Shown here: positions 27,676 to 35,874 of the stretch, piece by piece | Position numbering within the stretch: the stretch's first letter is position 1 | How the letters are laid out: each line of letters opens with the position of its first letter | Assembly (NCBI GenBank): GCA_965660145.1 | Contig: CBFHYX010000004.1 | Coordinates: 186,001-250,000, forward strand | Origin: JABURQ01 sp029243145 | GTDB taxonomy: Bacteria; Planctomycetota; Planctomycetia; Planctomycetales; Planctomycetaceae | Direction of reading: 5' to 3' | Length of the DNA stretch: 64,000 nt | The notes under the pieces: model-generated | The model's input: only the letters and a program-made list of their open reading frames with translations | Told to the model about the DNA's origin: nothing | Database searches by the model: none | Program-made: the position numbers and the translations under genes

Positions 27676-28317
27676 CCATTTCGCTTGAGCGAAAATCGGG
27701 AAATTCCATCGAGTCAGTGAACGCCCGGATCCTTGCCGATTGAGAGTGCTCCGAGGTCGTCTGTCAATTGTAATTCACTAAGAATCTGACGACTTAAAAA
27801 TCTCTCTACGAATGTACCAAATACGGTTTGCGTTTCGGGAACGTGTTTGCTTAGATACACACATCGATCAATGACTGGGACTTATCGGTTAGTCATTTTT
27901 CCATCGATAATAACCTCCTGTGGAGTGATTTATGTACTTATCAGAGCCATGCTTTGAACGCTATAGAGCCAGTCGATCCGGCTCACCAAAAGGAAGAATC
28001 TCATTCATTGCCACACGAATCACTCTCAACGAAAACTCCAGTTAAGTAATTGAGATTGCCTGATAGTCATGAATGCCGCTTTGTGCGTTTGGGTCTCCAA
28101 ACGATCTTCAGATTTTACACCTTTTCTATACGGAACGATTCAGGAATGATTGATTCGACCTGTCGTGAAGTTTTTAATACCTCTTATTTTATACTTTTCG
28201 CGAAGAGTTTTTTTGAGGATGGTCGCCGATTGAAGAACAGTTGTTGAAAATTGTTTTGTGAGCTGCTTGCTTTCCTTCGGTATTCCCTCGGTCTGAGAAA
28301 AAAGCTATACCTTCGCC
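27676..28317. other. 642-base non-coding stretch
   Basis: No convincing gene. Small hairpins are visible: TTTCGC-TTGA-GCGAAA just after hisA (about 27681-27696), GAGCC/GGCTC near 27966-27982, and CGTTTGG-GTCT-CCAAACG at 28086-28103 (7-base stem with a tetraloop). None has a proper T tract and I recognise no riboswitch. It becomes AT-rich toward 28200, where the promoter of the next gene is likely. Confidence 0.6.
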
Positions 28318-29139
28318 ATGAACGATCTACCTCGTCTATCGATTTCCCAAGTGACAACATTTCATTGGTCGCTCCCTGATCTTATTGCTCATTGCAAAGA
28401 CTTCGGATACGAAGCGGTCAGTCTTTGGATGCCGCGTCTCATTGAGTTTGGAGAAGAGCGTGCGATTGACCTGATTCATGAATCGGGGCTTGTGGTTTCC
28501 AGTATTGGACCCAGTGGTGGATTCACAGGTGCCAACGGCCATTCATTACGTGATTCCGTCTTGGACACCGCCGATGCTTTGGAGCTTGCCGGGCGAGTCG
28601 GGGCCAATTCTCTCACCGTTTACACAGGTCCGCGTGCTGGCCATACTAAAAATCACTCTCGCCGATTAGTCAAATCTGCTCTGTTGCGATTGGCCGACAC
28701 GGCGGCTGAGATGCGTGTGCAATTGGCATTGAAGCCAATGCATTCTGTGTATGGTCGCAATTGGTCATTTTTACATTCGTTGAAAGAAACCTTTGATCTG
28801 ATTGAAGAGTGTGACCACCCTTGGCTCAAGCTCGCTTTTGGAACATTCCAGGTTGGTGATCAGTATGACACTCTCGTTAATGATCCCGCTTTGGTTTCCC
28901 GAATCGCCAGCGTTCAGGTGAGTGATCGTCGCGATGATCCTCAAAACGAATGGGATCAACATCTTCCTGGTGAAGGGGACTTGCCCTTGGCCAGGATTAT
29001 GCAAACTCTGCTCGATGCCGAGTATGATGGTTTTTTTGAGGTTGATGTCTGGTCTCGCGATGTGTGGAATCGGGACTATGCCGACATGCTTCAGACGTGT
29101 CGAGAAGAATTCGTCCGAACAGTTGCCATCCGGCGATGA
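28318..29139 (+). CDS. sugar phosphate isomerase/epimerase-like TIM-barrel protein
   Basis: 273-residue cytoplasmic protein of the xylose isomerase-like (AP endonuclease 2) superfamily. ISQVTTFHWSLPDLIAHCKDFGYEAVSLW at the N-terminus is the first beta-alpha unit; SLTVYTGPRAGH near 100, KLAFGTFQVGD near 170-180 and HLPGEGDLPLARIMQTLLDAEYDGFFEVDVW near 219-248 are the later barrel strands, with His, Glu and Asp residues suitable for metal. Many planctomycete genomes carry dozens of these. The exact substrate cannot be told. No sugar transporter or dehydrogenase is adjacent, but an EIIA-type regulator gene follows 145 bases later on the same strand. Confidence 0.85.
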   Translation: MNDLPRLSISQVTTFHWSLPDLIAHCKDFGYEAVSLWMPRLIEFGEERAIDLIHESGLVVSSIGPSGGFTGANGHSLRDSVLDTADALELAGRVGANSLTVYTGPRAGHTKNHSRRLVKSALLRLADTAAEMRVQLALKPMHSVYGRNWSFLHSLKETFDLIEECDHPWLKLAFGTFQVGDQYDTLVNDPALVSRIASVQVSDRRDDPQNEWDQHLPGEGDLPLARIMQTLLDAEYDGFFEVDVWSRDVWNRDYADMLQTCREEFVRTVAIRR

Positions 29140-29284
29140 TTCCTGTGGGTAAGTTTGGTAAATTGGTGTCTTCAGTTAGTCGTCTGTTGAGAATCAGGTT
29201 CGCAGCAAAATTGAGTTTTTCAACGGGCTGTTAGGGCGGTTTGACCGCCATTACCAATGACCTCCTTCCGATTCGACCCATCCC

Positions 29285-30004
29285 ATGTCCCATGAGACAT
29301 TTACGCTCGATGAACTTGTTCAGCATTTAGGACGCAATCGACGCGAACTTGAAAAGCTGGTCCAACGTGGTCGCATACCGGGGCGCAAGGTCGGCGAGGA
29401 TTGGCTCTTTTCACAAGCTGAAATTACCCAATGGCTAGAGCAGGAAATGCGAGAGTTTTCTGATCCTGAACTGGCGCATCTAGAGTTCAATCAACAGTCG
29501 GAGGAGCTCGACTCCGAATGTCCGGTTAGCCAGGTCATCACGTTGGAGACTTTGGAAATTCCGTTGCAAGCCCGCACGAAACGTTCAGTGTTGGAGTCAC
29601 TTGTGGAAATCGCTGGTCGTTCCTGGCAAGTGTGGGAGCCGGCCACTGTTTTGAAGGCGGTGCAGGATCGAGAAGAAGTCATGTCGACTTCTTTTGAGAG
29701 AGGTGTTGCCATCCCTCATCCACGAAACCCCCTGCCAGACGCGATTGGTCAGCCCATTATTGCTTATGGTCGAACTTTTAATTCCATTCCCTTTGGTGGA
29801 TATAAGGGAGGAATGACAGATTTGTTTTTTCTGGTTCTCAGTCGCGATGCCACGACTCACCTGCATCTCCTCGCTCGGCTGGGGCAAATGATCCGGCTTC
29901 CTGATTTTCTCACTCAATTGCGAGATGCTGACGACCCGCAATCTTCTCTCGAAGTGATTCAGGCTGCTGATGAAGAAATCAGCCAGAGAGGTTCGCGAAG
30001 CTAA
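29285..30004 (+). CDS. HTH domain fused to PTS EIIA domain
   Basis: 239 residues. Residues ~5-55 are an excisionase/MerR-like helix-turn-helix (FTLDELVQHLGRNRRELEKL, then GRIPGRKVGEDWLFSQAEI, the wing), a typical DNA-binding or protein-docking module. Residues ~90-235 are a mannitol/fructose/Ntr-type PTS EIIA domain, with the phosphorylatable histidine at 145 in GVAIPHPRNP and the later FFLVLSRDATTHLHLLARLG. EIIA is phosphorylated by HPr and passes the phosphate to a sugar permease or acts as a signal. No EIIB or EIIC follows, so I infer a regulatory role in which phosphorylation state controls the HTH domain. ATG at 29285; a second in-frame start is not apparent. Confidence 0.85.
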   Translation: MSHETFTLDELVQHLGRNRRELEKLVQRGRIPGRKVGEDWLFSQAEITQWLEQEMREFSDPELAHLEFNQQSEELDSECPVSQVITLETLEIPLQARTKRSVLESLVEIAGRSWQVWEPATVLKAVQDREEVMSTSFERGVAIPHPRNPLPDAIGQPIIAYGRTFNSIPFGGYKGGMTDLFFLVLSRDATTHLHLLARLGQMIRLPDFLTQLRDADDPQSSLEVIQAADEEISQRGSRS

Positions 30005-30132
30005 AGTTCTCTCGACAGACAAACGACGTAAGGCCCAGGGTGATAATCTTACAGGTCCCCTCAATCACCAACCCTGAGCCTCATAGTCGATAGTCGTTTT
30101 TCGATTCTTCCCGACCGGAAGTTAGGTCGAGT

Positions 30133-30669
30133 TCAGTGAGACATAGACTGCTCTCGCTCTAACCACTCGGATTGGAATTCGTCTTCGGTGAGATTCTGGG
30201 ACAGCGATTCTCTCATTTTTGATGTCGGCATCCGCACTTTGTTTTCCCGAGCCAACTTCACAAGTGCTCGTTCGATGTTCAGCAATTCTTGATCTTCCTC
30301 ATAGACGCTTGGTTGGGAATGCGCTTTGTGGACTTTGGTCATGCGTGGCAACGAGCGATGATTGGGACGTCCCGGAGTCTTATGGGTGGCCAATCGATCA
30401 ACAATTAAAGCGATGGCGGGAGTGGTCAAGAGGACCAAGGCGATCATCAGCGAATGTGACGTCAGGTACAAACTATAGAATTCTCCCAGCGAGACGATGA
30501 CGCCTGAACTTGGATTGATGTTGTAGTTTTGATAAGCGAGAAGAAACATGACATGAAACAAGACGAAGTGTGAGCCAAGCCACATCATGGTCGCATTTTT
30601 TGAGGGTAAAGATTCGTCATGTGAATTCATCCACAGAGGCGAAATTCGCGAGGCGATATAGCTATTCAT
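30133..30669 (-). CDS. small membrane protein of unknown function
   Basis: 178 residues from the ATG at 30667-30669; the frame is open to an ATG at 30777, which would add 36 residues, so the start is uncertain. Two to three hydrophobic segments are visible (MMWLGSHFVLFHVMFLLAY, and the pair around FYSLYLTSHSLMIALVLLTT and PAIALIVDRLA). The C-terminal ~90 residues are polar and helical (EDQELLNIERALVKLARENK), presumably cytoplasmic. The N-terminal part has an odd Ser/His/Asp-rich loop. I do not recognise the family. It is convergent with the HTH-EIIA gene, separated by 128 bases that contain an imperfect GC-rich inverted repeat without a T tract. Confidence 0.6.
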   Translation of the reverse strand: MNSYIASRISPLWMNSHDESLPSKNATMMWLGSHFVLFHVMFLLAYQNYNINPSSGVIVSLGEFYSLYLTSHSLMIALVLLTTPAIALIVDRLATHKTPGRPNHRSLPRMTKVHKAHSQPSVYEEDQELLNIERALVKLARENKVRMPTSKMRESLSQNLTEDEFQSEWLEREQSMSH

Positions 30670-30948
30670 GGTGATTCCCAACAATGTTAAGGAGAGTTCG
30701 ATTGTCAGATCGGTGATTGGCCTCCTACCGGGTAACTTTGTTCGCCTCCTTGGCTCTGTAAGACTTAACGGTGGCATCTTTCAGGATTTCATCAACTTGA
30801 GGGAGATTTGCCTGAGAAAGTCTTGTTTAATGCCAAAAAATGAGGCATCGCAACCGCCACTTTTCTGAGTTCCAGCAATTGGTTACGATGAAGTGACCCG
30901 GAATAATCATTTGATCGATCACAGTCTCTCTGGAAGAACCCTACTTTC

Positions 30949-31914
30949 GTGCCCCAGCAAACTCCTCAGCCCGATTCTGAGCAACATCAGGAGACAACTG
31001 AAGCCATCCCTGATAGGGAGGATGTGTCAACTGCAGTTGTCGTCACAGGCGAAGAGCACGTACCGTGTCCGACCCCTCTCGAATGGCATGACATCCTCTC
31101 CCGCTTCATTCAGGAGGCCGATCATTGGTATCTGGAGACATCTGCAGGGCAGATTTTGGGACGAACATGGGGACAGGGGCCAACACTTTATTTCCAGAAC
31201 GGTCTCTCGGGAACTCACGAACTCTATTCATTGATCGTTTGGTTGTTGCGGGAAAATTATCGCTGCGTCTTGTTTGATTACCCGGATTCCCCGACGGTTT
31301 CACACGAATCTTTGGCCGATTTGCTACCCGAGGTTATTCGTCTGCATCAGGATGACGGCCCCATCAAGTTGATCACTCGGGATTTTGGTTTACAGGTCGC
31401 TCAATACTGCTCCATGCGACATCCCGGACTGCTGGGCTCACTCATTTGCCAGACACCTCATCTTGAGTTTCCCCTTACACGTTCGGAGCAAAGTTTGTCA
31501 AAACTCGGTAAAAATATTCCCGGAAAACTGAAGCGAGTACCGGGTCGGCGGTTAATCCAAGAGCGTATTCATCGGAGCTGGTTTCCTCCTTATGACCCAT
31601 CCCGATTTGATTTCTATCTCGATAATACTGGCGAACAGTCGACGCGTGCGTTCGCACAGCGTTTTCTGCTTAACGGCTCTCCCCCGCCCGACTGGCCGAC
31701 AAAATCGCAACCAGAGAGAATGTTGATCATTCGCGCTGAGGGAGAAAGTCCCGCACAAACCAAAGCGGCCGATAAACTCAGTCACACAGTTTCACAGGCA
31801 CAAACAGAGTGGCTACATACTAGCGGTCAGCTCGCCTTTCTGACTCATCCGCACCGATTAGGAAAGTTGATCAACGAATTTCTTACGCCGGATGATACCA
31901 GATCCGCAACCTGA
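30949..31914 (+). CDS. alpha/beta hydrolase-like protein with Asp at the nucleophile position
   Basis: 321 residues from a GTG at 30949 (GGAAG lies about 13 bases upstream); no ATG alternative fits. The first ~45 residues are Gln/Glu-rich and look disordered. The fold follows the alpha/beta hydrolase order: QGPTLYFQNGLSG (oxyanion region), CVLFDYPDSP (strand beta 4), then LITRDFGLQVAQYCSMRHP where the nucleophile elbow (Sm-x-Nu-x-Sm) should be. Here the nucleophile is Asp, not Ser, as in haloalkane dehalogenases and epoxide hydrolases (xDWG). A His is in FLTHPHRLGK near the C-terminus at the expected place. Activity is uncertain; it may be a non-serine hydrolase or a non-catalytic relative. 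It is 45 bases from the bshB1-like gene. Confidence 0.75.
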   Translation: MPQQTPQPDSEQHQETTEAIPDREDVSTAVVVTGEEHVPCPTPLEWHDILSRFIQEADHWYLETSAGQILGRTWGQGPTLYFQNGLSGTHELYSLIVWLLRENYRCVLFDYPDSPTVSHESLADLLPEVIRLHQDDGPIKLITRDFGLQVAQYCSMRHPGLLGSLICQTPHLEFPLTRSEQSLSKLGKNIPGKLKRVPGRRLIQERIHRSWFPPYDPSRFDFYLDNTGEQSTRAFAQRFLLNGSPPPDWPTKSQPERMLIIRAEGESPAQTKAADKLSHTVSQAQTEWLHTSGQLAFLTHPHRLGKLINEFLTPDDTRSAT

Positions 31915-31959
31915 CTCCGCCACGGCCGTCTTCAACATTTAAGACGAAACCAAAAAATC

Positions 31960-32697
31960 ATGTCACGATCTCCCGAACTTCCCGAACCACTGGATGTGAT
32001 TGCAGTGGGTGCGCACCCCGATGATGTGGAAATCGCAGTCGGTGGAACCTTGGCAAAACTTGTGAAACAAGGGTATCGGGTTGGACTGGTCGACCTTACG
32101 AATGGTGAGCCAACTCCCGGAAGTAGCGGTCCCGACCAACGTGCAGAGGAAGCACGCAACGCCGCCAAGGTTCTTGGGCTTCATATGCGAGAAACTCTGA
32201 CGTTGCCAAATCGCTGGCTCTTTGACAGTGTTGATTCACGAATTGCGTTGGCGCGTGTTTTTCGGCGTTATCGGCCAAAAATCGTGATGGGGATCGCAGA
32301 TAAAACTCCCATGGCGAGCCCCGATCATTGGCAAGCGATGCAAATTACCGATGCTGCCATCTTTTATTCGCGTCTCACGAAGTGGGACGAAGAATTCGAA
32401 TACCTTCCCCCTCACCGCATTTCCAAGCATGTTTGGTATCCACTCGGTTTTCAGACGTTGCACATTCCCGATGGAGGCGGCCAGATTGTGACGGATATTT
32501 CGGACACGCTCGAACAGAAACTCGAATCAATCCGCTGCTATCAGTCTCAATTTCCTCCCGAGAAAGAAAGGGTCTTTACGATGGTGGAGAGCCACAATCG
32601 AATGTTAGGCTATAGTGCTGGCTTCGAGGCTGGAGAATTGCTGATTACGGCGACAACTTTAGGGATCAAGGATTTGGTGCAGACACTCACGGGCTAG
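31960..32697 (+). CDS. bshB1: PIG-L/LmbE-type deacetylase, BshB1-like
   Basis: 245-residue zinc deacetylase. AVGAHPDDVEIAVGGTLAKL near 15-34 carries the zinc-binding His-x-x-Asp and catalytic Asp (HPDD). LVDLTNGEPTPGSSG and RAEEARNAAKVLGLHMRETL are typical of the BshB1 branch that deacetylates GlcNAc-malate in bacillithiol synthesis. SPDHWQAM near 117-124 provides the third zinc-ligand histidine, but the family's HPDH reads SPDH, so the histidine thought to assist catalysis is a serine. No bshA or bshC is adjacent, so bacillithiol synthesis is a family inference. The gene lies 45 bases after the alpha/beta hydrolase gene, likely co-transcribed. Confidence 0.82.
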   Translation: MSRSPELPEPLDVIAVGAHPDDVEIAVGGTLAKLVKQGYRVGLVDLTNGEPTPGSSGPDQRAEEARNAAKVLGLHMRETLTLPNRWLFDSVDSRIALARVFRRYRPKIVMGIADKTPMASPDHWQAMQITDAAIFYSRLTKWDEEFEYLPPHRISKHVWYPLGFQTLHIPDGGGQIVTDISDTLEQKLESIRCYQSQFPPEKERVFTMVESHNRMLGYSAGFEAGELLITATTLGIKDLVQTLTG

Positions 32698-32846
32698 TCT
32701 CCTTCTCCTGCGGTTCAGACGGGTGATCTCCTCAGCTCAGGCTAATTCCTGTTTTTTTCCCCGATCAGAGATCAGATGTTTGCGATTCCAGCAACAGTGA
32801 GGCAAGATAGACCCAGTAGCGAGTTTCGTAAGTTAAAGCGATTATT

Positions 32847-33587
32847 ATGGTTCAACTCATTAGCGGCTTCCTGAGTGTTACTGGGAACGTTCGCGAAAAT
32901 AACGAAGACCGATTCTACGCCGATGAGAAAAAACGTTTTTTCATCGTGGCGGATGGAATGGGGGGGCAGTGCGCAGGCGAGAAAGCTAGCGCCTTGGCGG
33001 TCAGCGTGATTCCGGAACGCCTTGCGGAACGTCTCGATCCCTTGATTGGTAATGACGATAAAATCGTTGAATTAATCGACAGCGCCGTTGCTGAGGCAAA
33101 TAGCGATATCATGGCCCTCGGGGAAATCGACCCCGCTTTGAACAAAATGGGGACGACCGTTGTCTTTCTCGTCAGATCGGAAACTCACCTGATCATTGGT
33201 GGTGTAGGCGACAGTCGTGTTTATCGATTGCATGAAGGAGCAATGGACCAAGTCACGACTGATCACTCACTCACTCAAGCCCTTCTTGATGCTGGCACAA
33301 TTACTCCTGAAGAAGCAGAAAATCATAGTTATCGCAACATGCTCTATCGGTACTTGGGATGCAAAGAAGGAGGAGCCGGTACAAACCCCGAACGAATCGA
33401 CTTGATTGCCAGCGATCGTTATGTGATTTGTTCGGATGGCGTCTGTGATGGATTGGATGATGAAGGCATCAAGAAGCTGGCCCTCGAAATTGATGATCCG
33501 CAAGAAGCCGCAGAAAAAATTGTTCAAGCGGCGCTCGATGGTGGCTCAAAGGACAATGTGACGTGTATCGTCCTGCATGCGGTTTGA
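32847..33587 (+). CDS. PP2C-type serine/threonine phosphatase
   Basis: Metal-dependent phosphatase that reverses Hanks-kinase phosphorylation, 246 residues, cytoplasmic. Motifs in order: NVRENNEDRFYAD (first metal-site Asp), FFIVADGMGGQCAGEKAS (DGMGG, second metal-site Asp), GTTVVFL, IGGVGDSRVYRLHEG (GDSR), TTDHSLTQALLDAG, ICSDGVCDGLDD (SDG) and a terminal SKDNVTCIVLHA (DN). It is about the length of bacterial Stp/PstP catalytic domains, without a membrane anchor. The Ser/Thr kinase at 16.3-17.8 kb and the FHA protein at 38 kb could be part of the same signalling set, but no adjacency supports this. Confidence 0.93.
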   Translation: MVQLISGFLSVTGNVRENNEDRFYADEKKRFFIVADGMGGQCAGEKASALAVSVIPERLAERLDPLIGNDDKIVELIDSAVAEANSDIMALGEIDPALNKMGTTVVFLVRSETHLIIGGVGDSRVYRLHEGAMDQVTTDHSLTQALLDAGTITPEEAENHSYRNMLYRYLGCKEGGAGTNPERIDLIASDRYVICSDGVCDGLDDEGIKKLALEIDDPQEAAEKIVQAALDGGSKDNVTCIVLHAV

Positions 33588-33636
33588 ATTCTATTCCCGC
33601 AGTGCCGAACACGTTTGATGATCGGGAGGGGCAAGG

Positions 33637-35157
33637 ATGACTTCTCGAACATTCTGGGGCACCGTGATTCTCGGCAGCTTCATTACGCCGATTTTCTTCT
33701 TCCTGACTTCGCTACCGCTGGGTGTTCCTGACGAATGGGTCTGGAATCGGATCGGCTATTCTGATCCGGGAGCGATGACTGAACTCATCACTAATGTGAT
33801 ATTATTTTCATTTGTGGCAATCCCGTGGTTATTCTTTGTTCGCTGGGGAGCCCAAAGAGTCAGTTCTGTGGCGACACAGAAATGGCTACTTCTCGTGCTG
33901 ACTTTGGCCTCCTTTTTTCTCGCGTCATTCTTGCAAACGATCCCGAGTCGAAGCTCTTTTCCTAAATCATGGGTGCTTTACTACCCTGCTATGTCGGGAT
34001 ACTTTCACCTCGCACGTTATGAAATGCAGGATTCGGCGACTTTCTTGAGTACCTACGAAGGCCGGATGTCGGAAGGTGACGTTTTGCATGTGGGGACACA
34101 CCCTCCCGGATTGTTTTTGTTAAACCGCTGGTTATGGACTGTGTGTGAGTCCTCCCCTACCCTAACTAACCTCGGTCTGACGCTGATATCCTCTCAAACT
34201 CAGGAAGAGTTTGACACGCTGGAAGCAACACTCGCCATGTCGGGGGGTGAGCTGAAAGCCTCGGATCGTGTCTCACTGTGGGTTTCAAAATCACTTACTG
34301 AATTGGTGGCAGTGGCCGCTTTAATCCCACTATTCCTACTGCTCAGAAGGCAGGTCTCGTCAGAGACCGCATGGTGGATCTCGGCAAGTTGGCCACTCCT
34401 CCCCTCTTTGATTCTCTTCCTGCCGAAGTCGGATGCACTGTTTCCTACTCTCGGATTACTGTTTCTGATGTATTGGGTTTCCTCTGTCGTAACACAAAGT
34501 TGGCCGAGAGCAATATTGGCGGGAGTCGTCTTTTGGTGTGGTTCGCTCTTGTCACTTGCCATTGTTCCGATGGGGTTAGTGGCCGGCGTCTATTCTCTGC
34601 TAGTTCTCTTCAGCAAATCGTCGAACCCCGATCAACAACGCAGAGGTATTAAAACTGTGCTTCGGACGGTGTTTGTCAGTCTTCTGACATTCCTTGGACT
34701 GACATTGGCTATGGGAGTTCTGTGTGAGATAAACCTGTTTACGGTCTGGGTGTGGAACTACAAAAACCACGCCAGCTTCTACGAACAGTTCACTCGCACC
34801 TATGGAAAATGGCTCATCGCGAATCCCATCGAGACTTACTTTGCTTTGGGTGCGCCGCTGTTCATTGCAGCACTCTTTGGGTTGCGAGTCTCCTGGAAAG
34901 CATCCAAAGATGCTTCCCAGTTAGTCTGGGCGGGAGGACTGGTCTGGGCGGCGATTTGGATAAGCGGAAAGAATTCGGGAGAAGCGGCACGACTGTGGCT
35001 GGTCTTTTTCCCGATAGCCCTGCTTTTCGCGGCTCAATTTCTGGAGACTCTCACACAAAATGGTCATTCGTGTCACAAGTCGGGGCTTCGGCTGCTGGTG
35101 CTTCAAATGATCGTAAGTGTGATTACAGTTGCCGCGATGAGTGGATTTTCTGTCTGA
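33637..35157 (+). CDS. polytopic membrane protein, glycosyltransferase-39-like
   Basis: 506 residues with about ten hydrophobic segments (e.g. FWGTVILGSFITPIFFFL, ITNVILFSFVAIPWLFFV, WLLLVLTLASFFLASFL, LVAVAALIPLFLLL, LLSLAIVPMGLVAGVYSLLV, VFVSLLTFLGLTLAMGV). Loop features (GYFHLARYEMQD, HVGTHPPGLFLLNRWLW) resemble the first periplasmic loop of dolichol-phosphate-mannose-type glycosyltransferases, where acidic and His residues bind the lipid-linked sugar. I would not call a substrate. Begins 49 bases after the PP2C gene; convergent with aroH, with 22 bases between stops. Confidence 0.7.
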   Translation: MTSRTFWGTVILGSFITPIFFFLTSLPLGVPDEWVWNRIGYSDPGAMTELITNVILFSFVAIPWLFFVRWGAQRVSSVATQKWLLLVLTLASFFLASFLQTIPSRSSFPKSWVLYYPAMSGYFHLARYEMQDSATFLSTYEGRMSEGDVLHVGTHPPGLFLLNRWLWTVCESSPTLTNLGLTLISSQTQEEFDTLEATLAMSGGELKASDRVSLWVSKSLTELVAVAALIPLFLLLRRQVSSETAWWISASWPLLPSLILFLPKSDALFPTLGLLFLMYWVSSVVTQSWPRAILAGVVFWCGSLLSLAIVPMGLVAGVYSLLVLFSKSSNPDQQRRGIKTVLRTVFVSLLTFLGLTLAMGVLCEINLFTVWVWNYKNHASFYEQFTRTYGKWLIANPIETYFALGAPLFIAALFGLRVSWKASKDASQLVWAGGLVWAAIWISGKNSGEAARLWLVFFPIALLFAAQFLETLTQNGHSCHKSGLRLLVLQMIVSVITVAAMSGFSV

Positions 35158-35179
35158 GAATTCGAAGGCCGTAAGTGTC

Positions 35180-35551
35180 TTACTGAGCACTTTCGACATC
35201 AGGGCGAAGTTTTTTGGCCTCGCGTAAATAAACGTGTACGATTTCCTGTTGAGTTTTTTCACTGTTCACATGTAATAAGATTCGGATGCAACTGGGCAAG
35301 CTACCCGGAACGGAGATTTCACTCGCACACAGTAGAGGAACATGGTTCATGCCCAAACTTCGAGCGGCTTCTGCGGGAAATGTCGAACACAAATCGGTTG
35401 TCGTTGTAAAAATTGCCGAGACGATTTCCTCAAACGACCTGATCTCATTCCGATCCAGAATGTCCTGAAGTAATTCACGGGTCGCCTCTAAGATCAGTTC
35501 TGGTCGATCTTCTTCGACAGATGTCGCTCCCCGAATCCCGCGCAAACTCAT
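35180..35551 (-). CDS. aroH: chorismate mutase, AroH class
   Basis: Converts chorismate to prephenate at the branch to Phe and Tyr. 123 residues, length of the monofunctional AroH (Bacillus type) trimer. MSLRGIRGATSVEEDRPELI opens the protein with the conserved arginine, IFTTTTDLCSTFPAEAAR lies in the middle (strand near the active site), CIRILLHVN near 88 and VYLREAKKLRPD at the C-terminus match AroH. The ATG at 35549-35551 is the natural start. It stands alone on the minus strand, convergent with the membrane protein gene. Confidence 0.93.
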   Translation of the reverse strand: MSLRGIRGATSVEEDRPELILEATRELLQDILDRNEIRSFEEIVSAIFTTTTDLCSTFPAEAARSLGMNHVPLLCASEISVPGSLPSCIRILLHVNSEKTQQEIVHVYLREAKKLRPDVESAQ

Positions 35552-35874
35552 GATTTCAATTCCACTTTAAACTTCTTGTGCGACTTTATCTTACAACGAG
35601 ATAAGGGTTTAAACCGCTAAGCAACCGTCCGGTTCAGCCGCTGAATGGTCCAGAATAGCCAAATTTGGTCAAGCCGCAAAGCCATCCGGCCAAGATCCCC
35701 CCAGTGGACTGCTGCAAACAATTCTTACCAGATCCATCCCCTTGCCTGGATTGACCTTGCAGAGAATTATCGATTTGGGCTATCTAAGATCAGACTCGAT
35801 GCGCAAGGAAGCGTATTTCGGGACGTATTGACTGCGTTATGCCCTCCCCTAGTGATCGACAAGGATGTCATCCA
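35552..35874. other. 323-base non-coding stretch between aroH and lpxD
   Basis: Divergent region that must hold the promoters for both genes. A GGTTTAAACC palindrome lies near 35608-35617. A frame entering lpxD is open from 35839 but the ATG at 35875 fits better. No RNA motif or further gene was recognised. Confidence 0.55.

Noticed and set aside
28050..28247. 65-codon open frame in the 27.7-28.3 kb gap.
   Set aside because: AT-rich, no ribosome site, no domain; likely chance.
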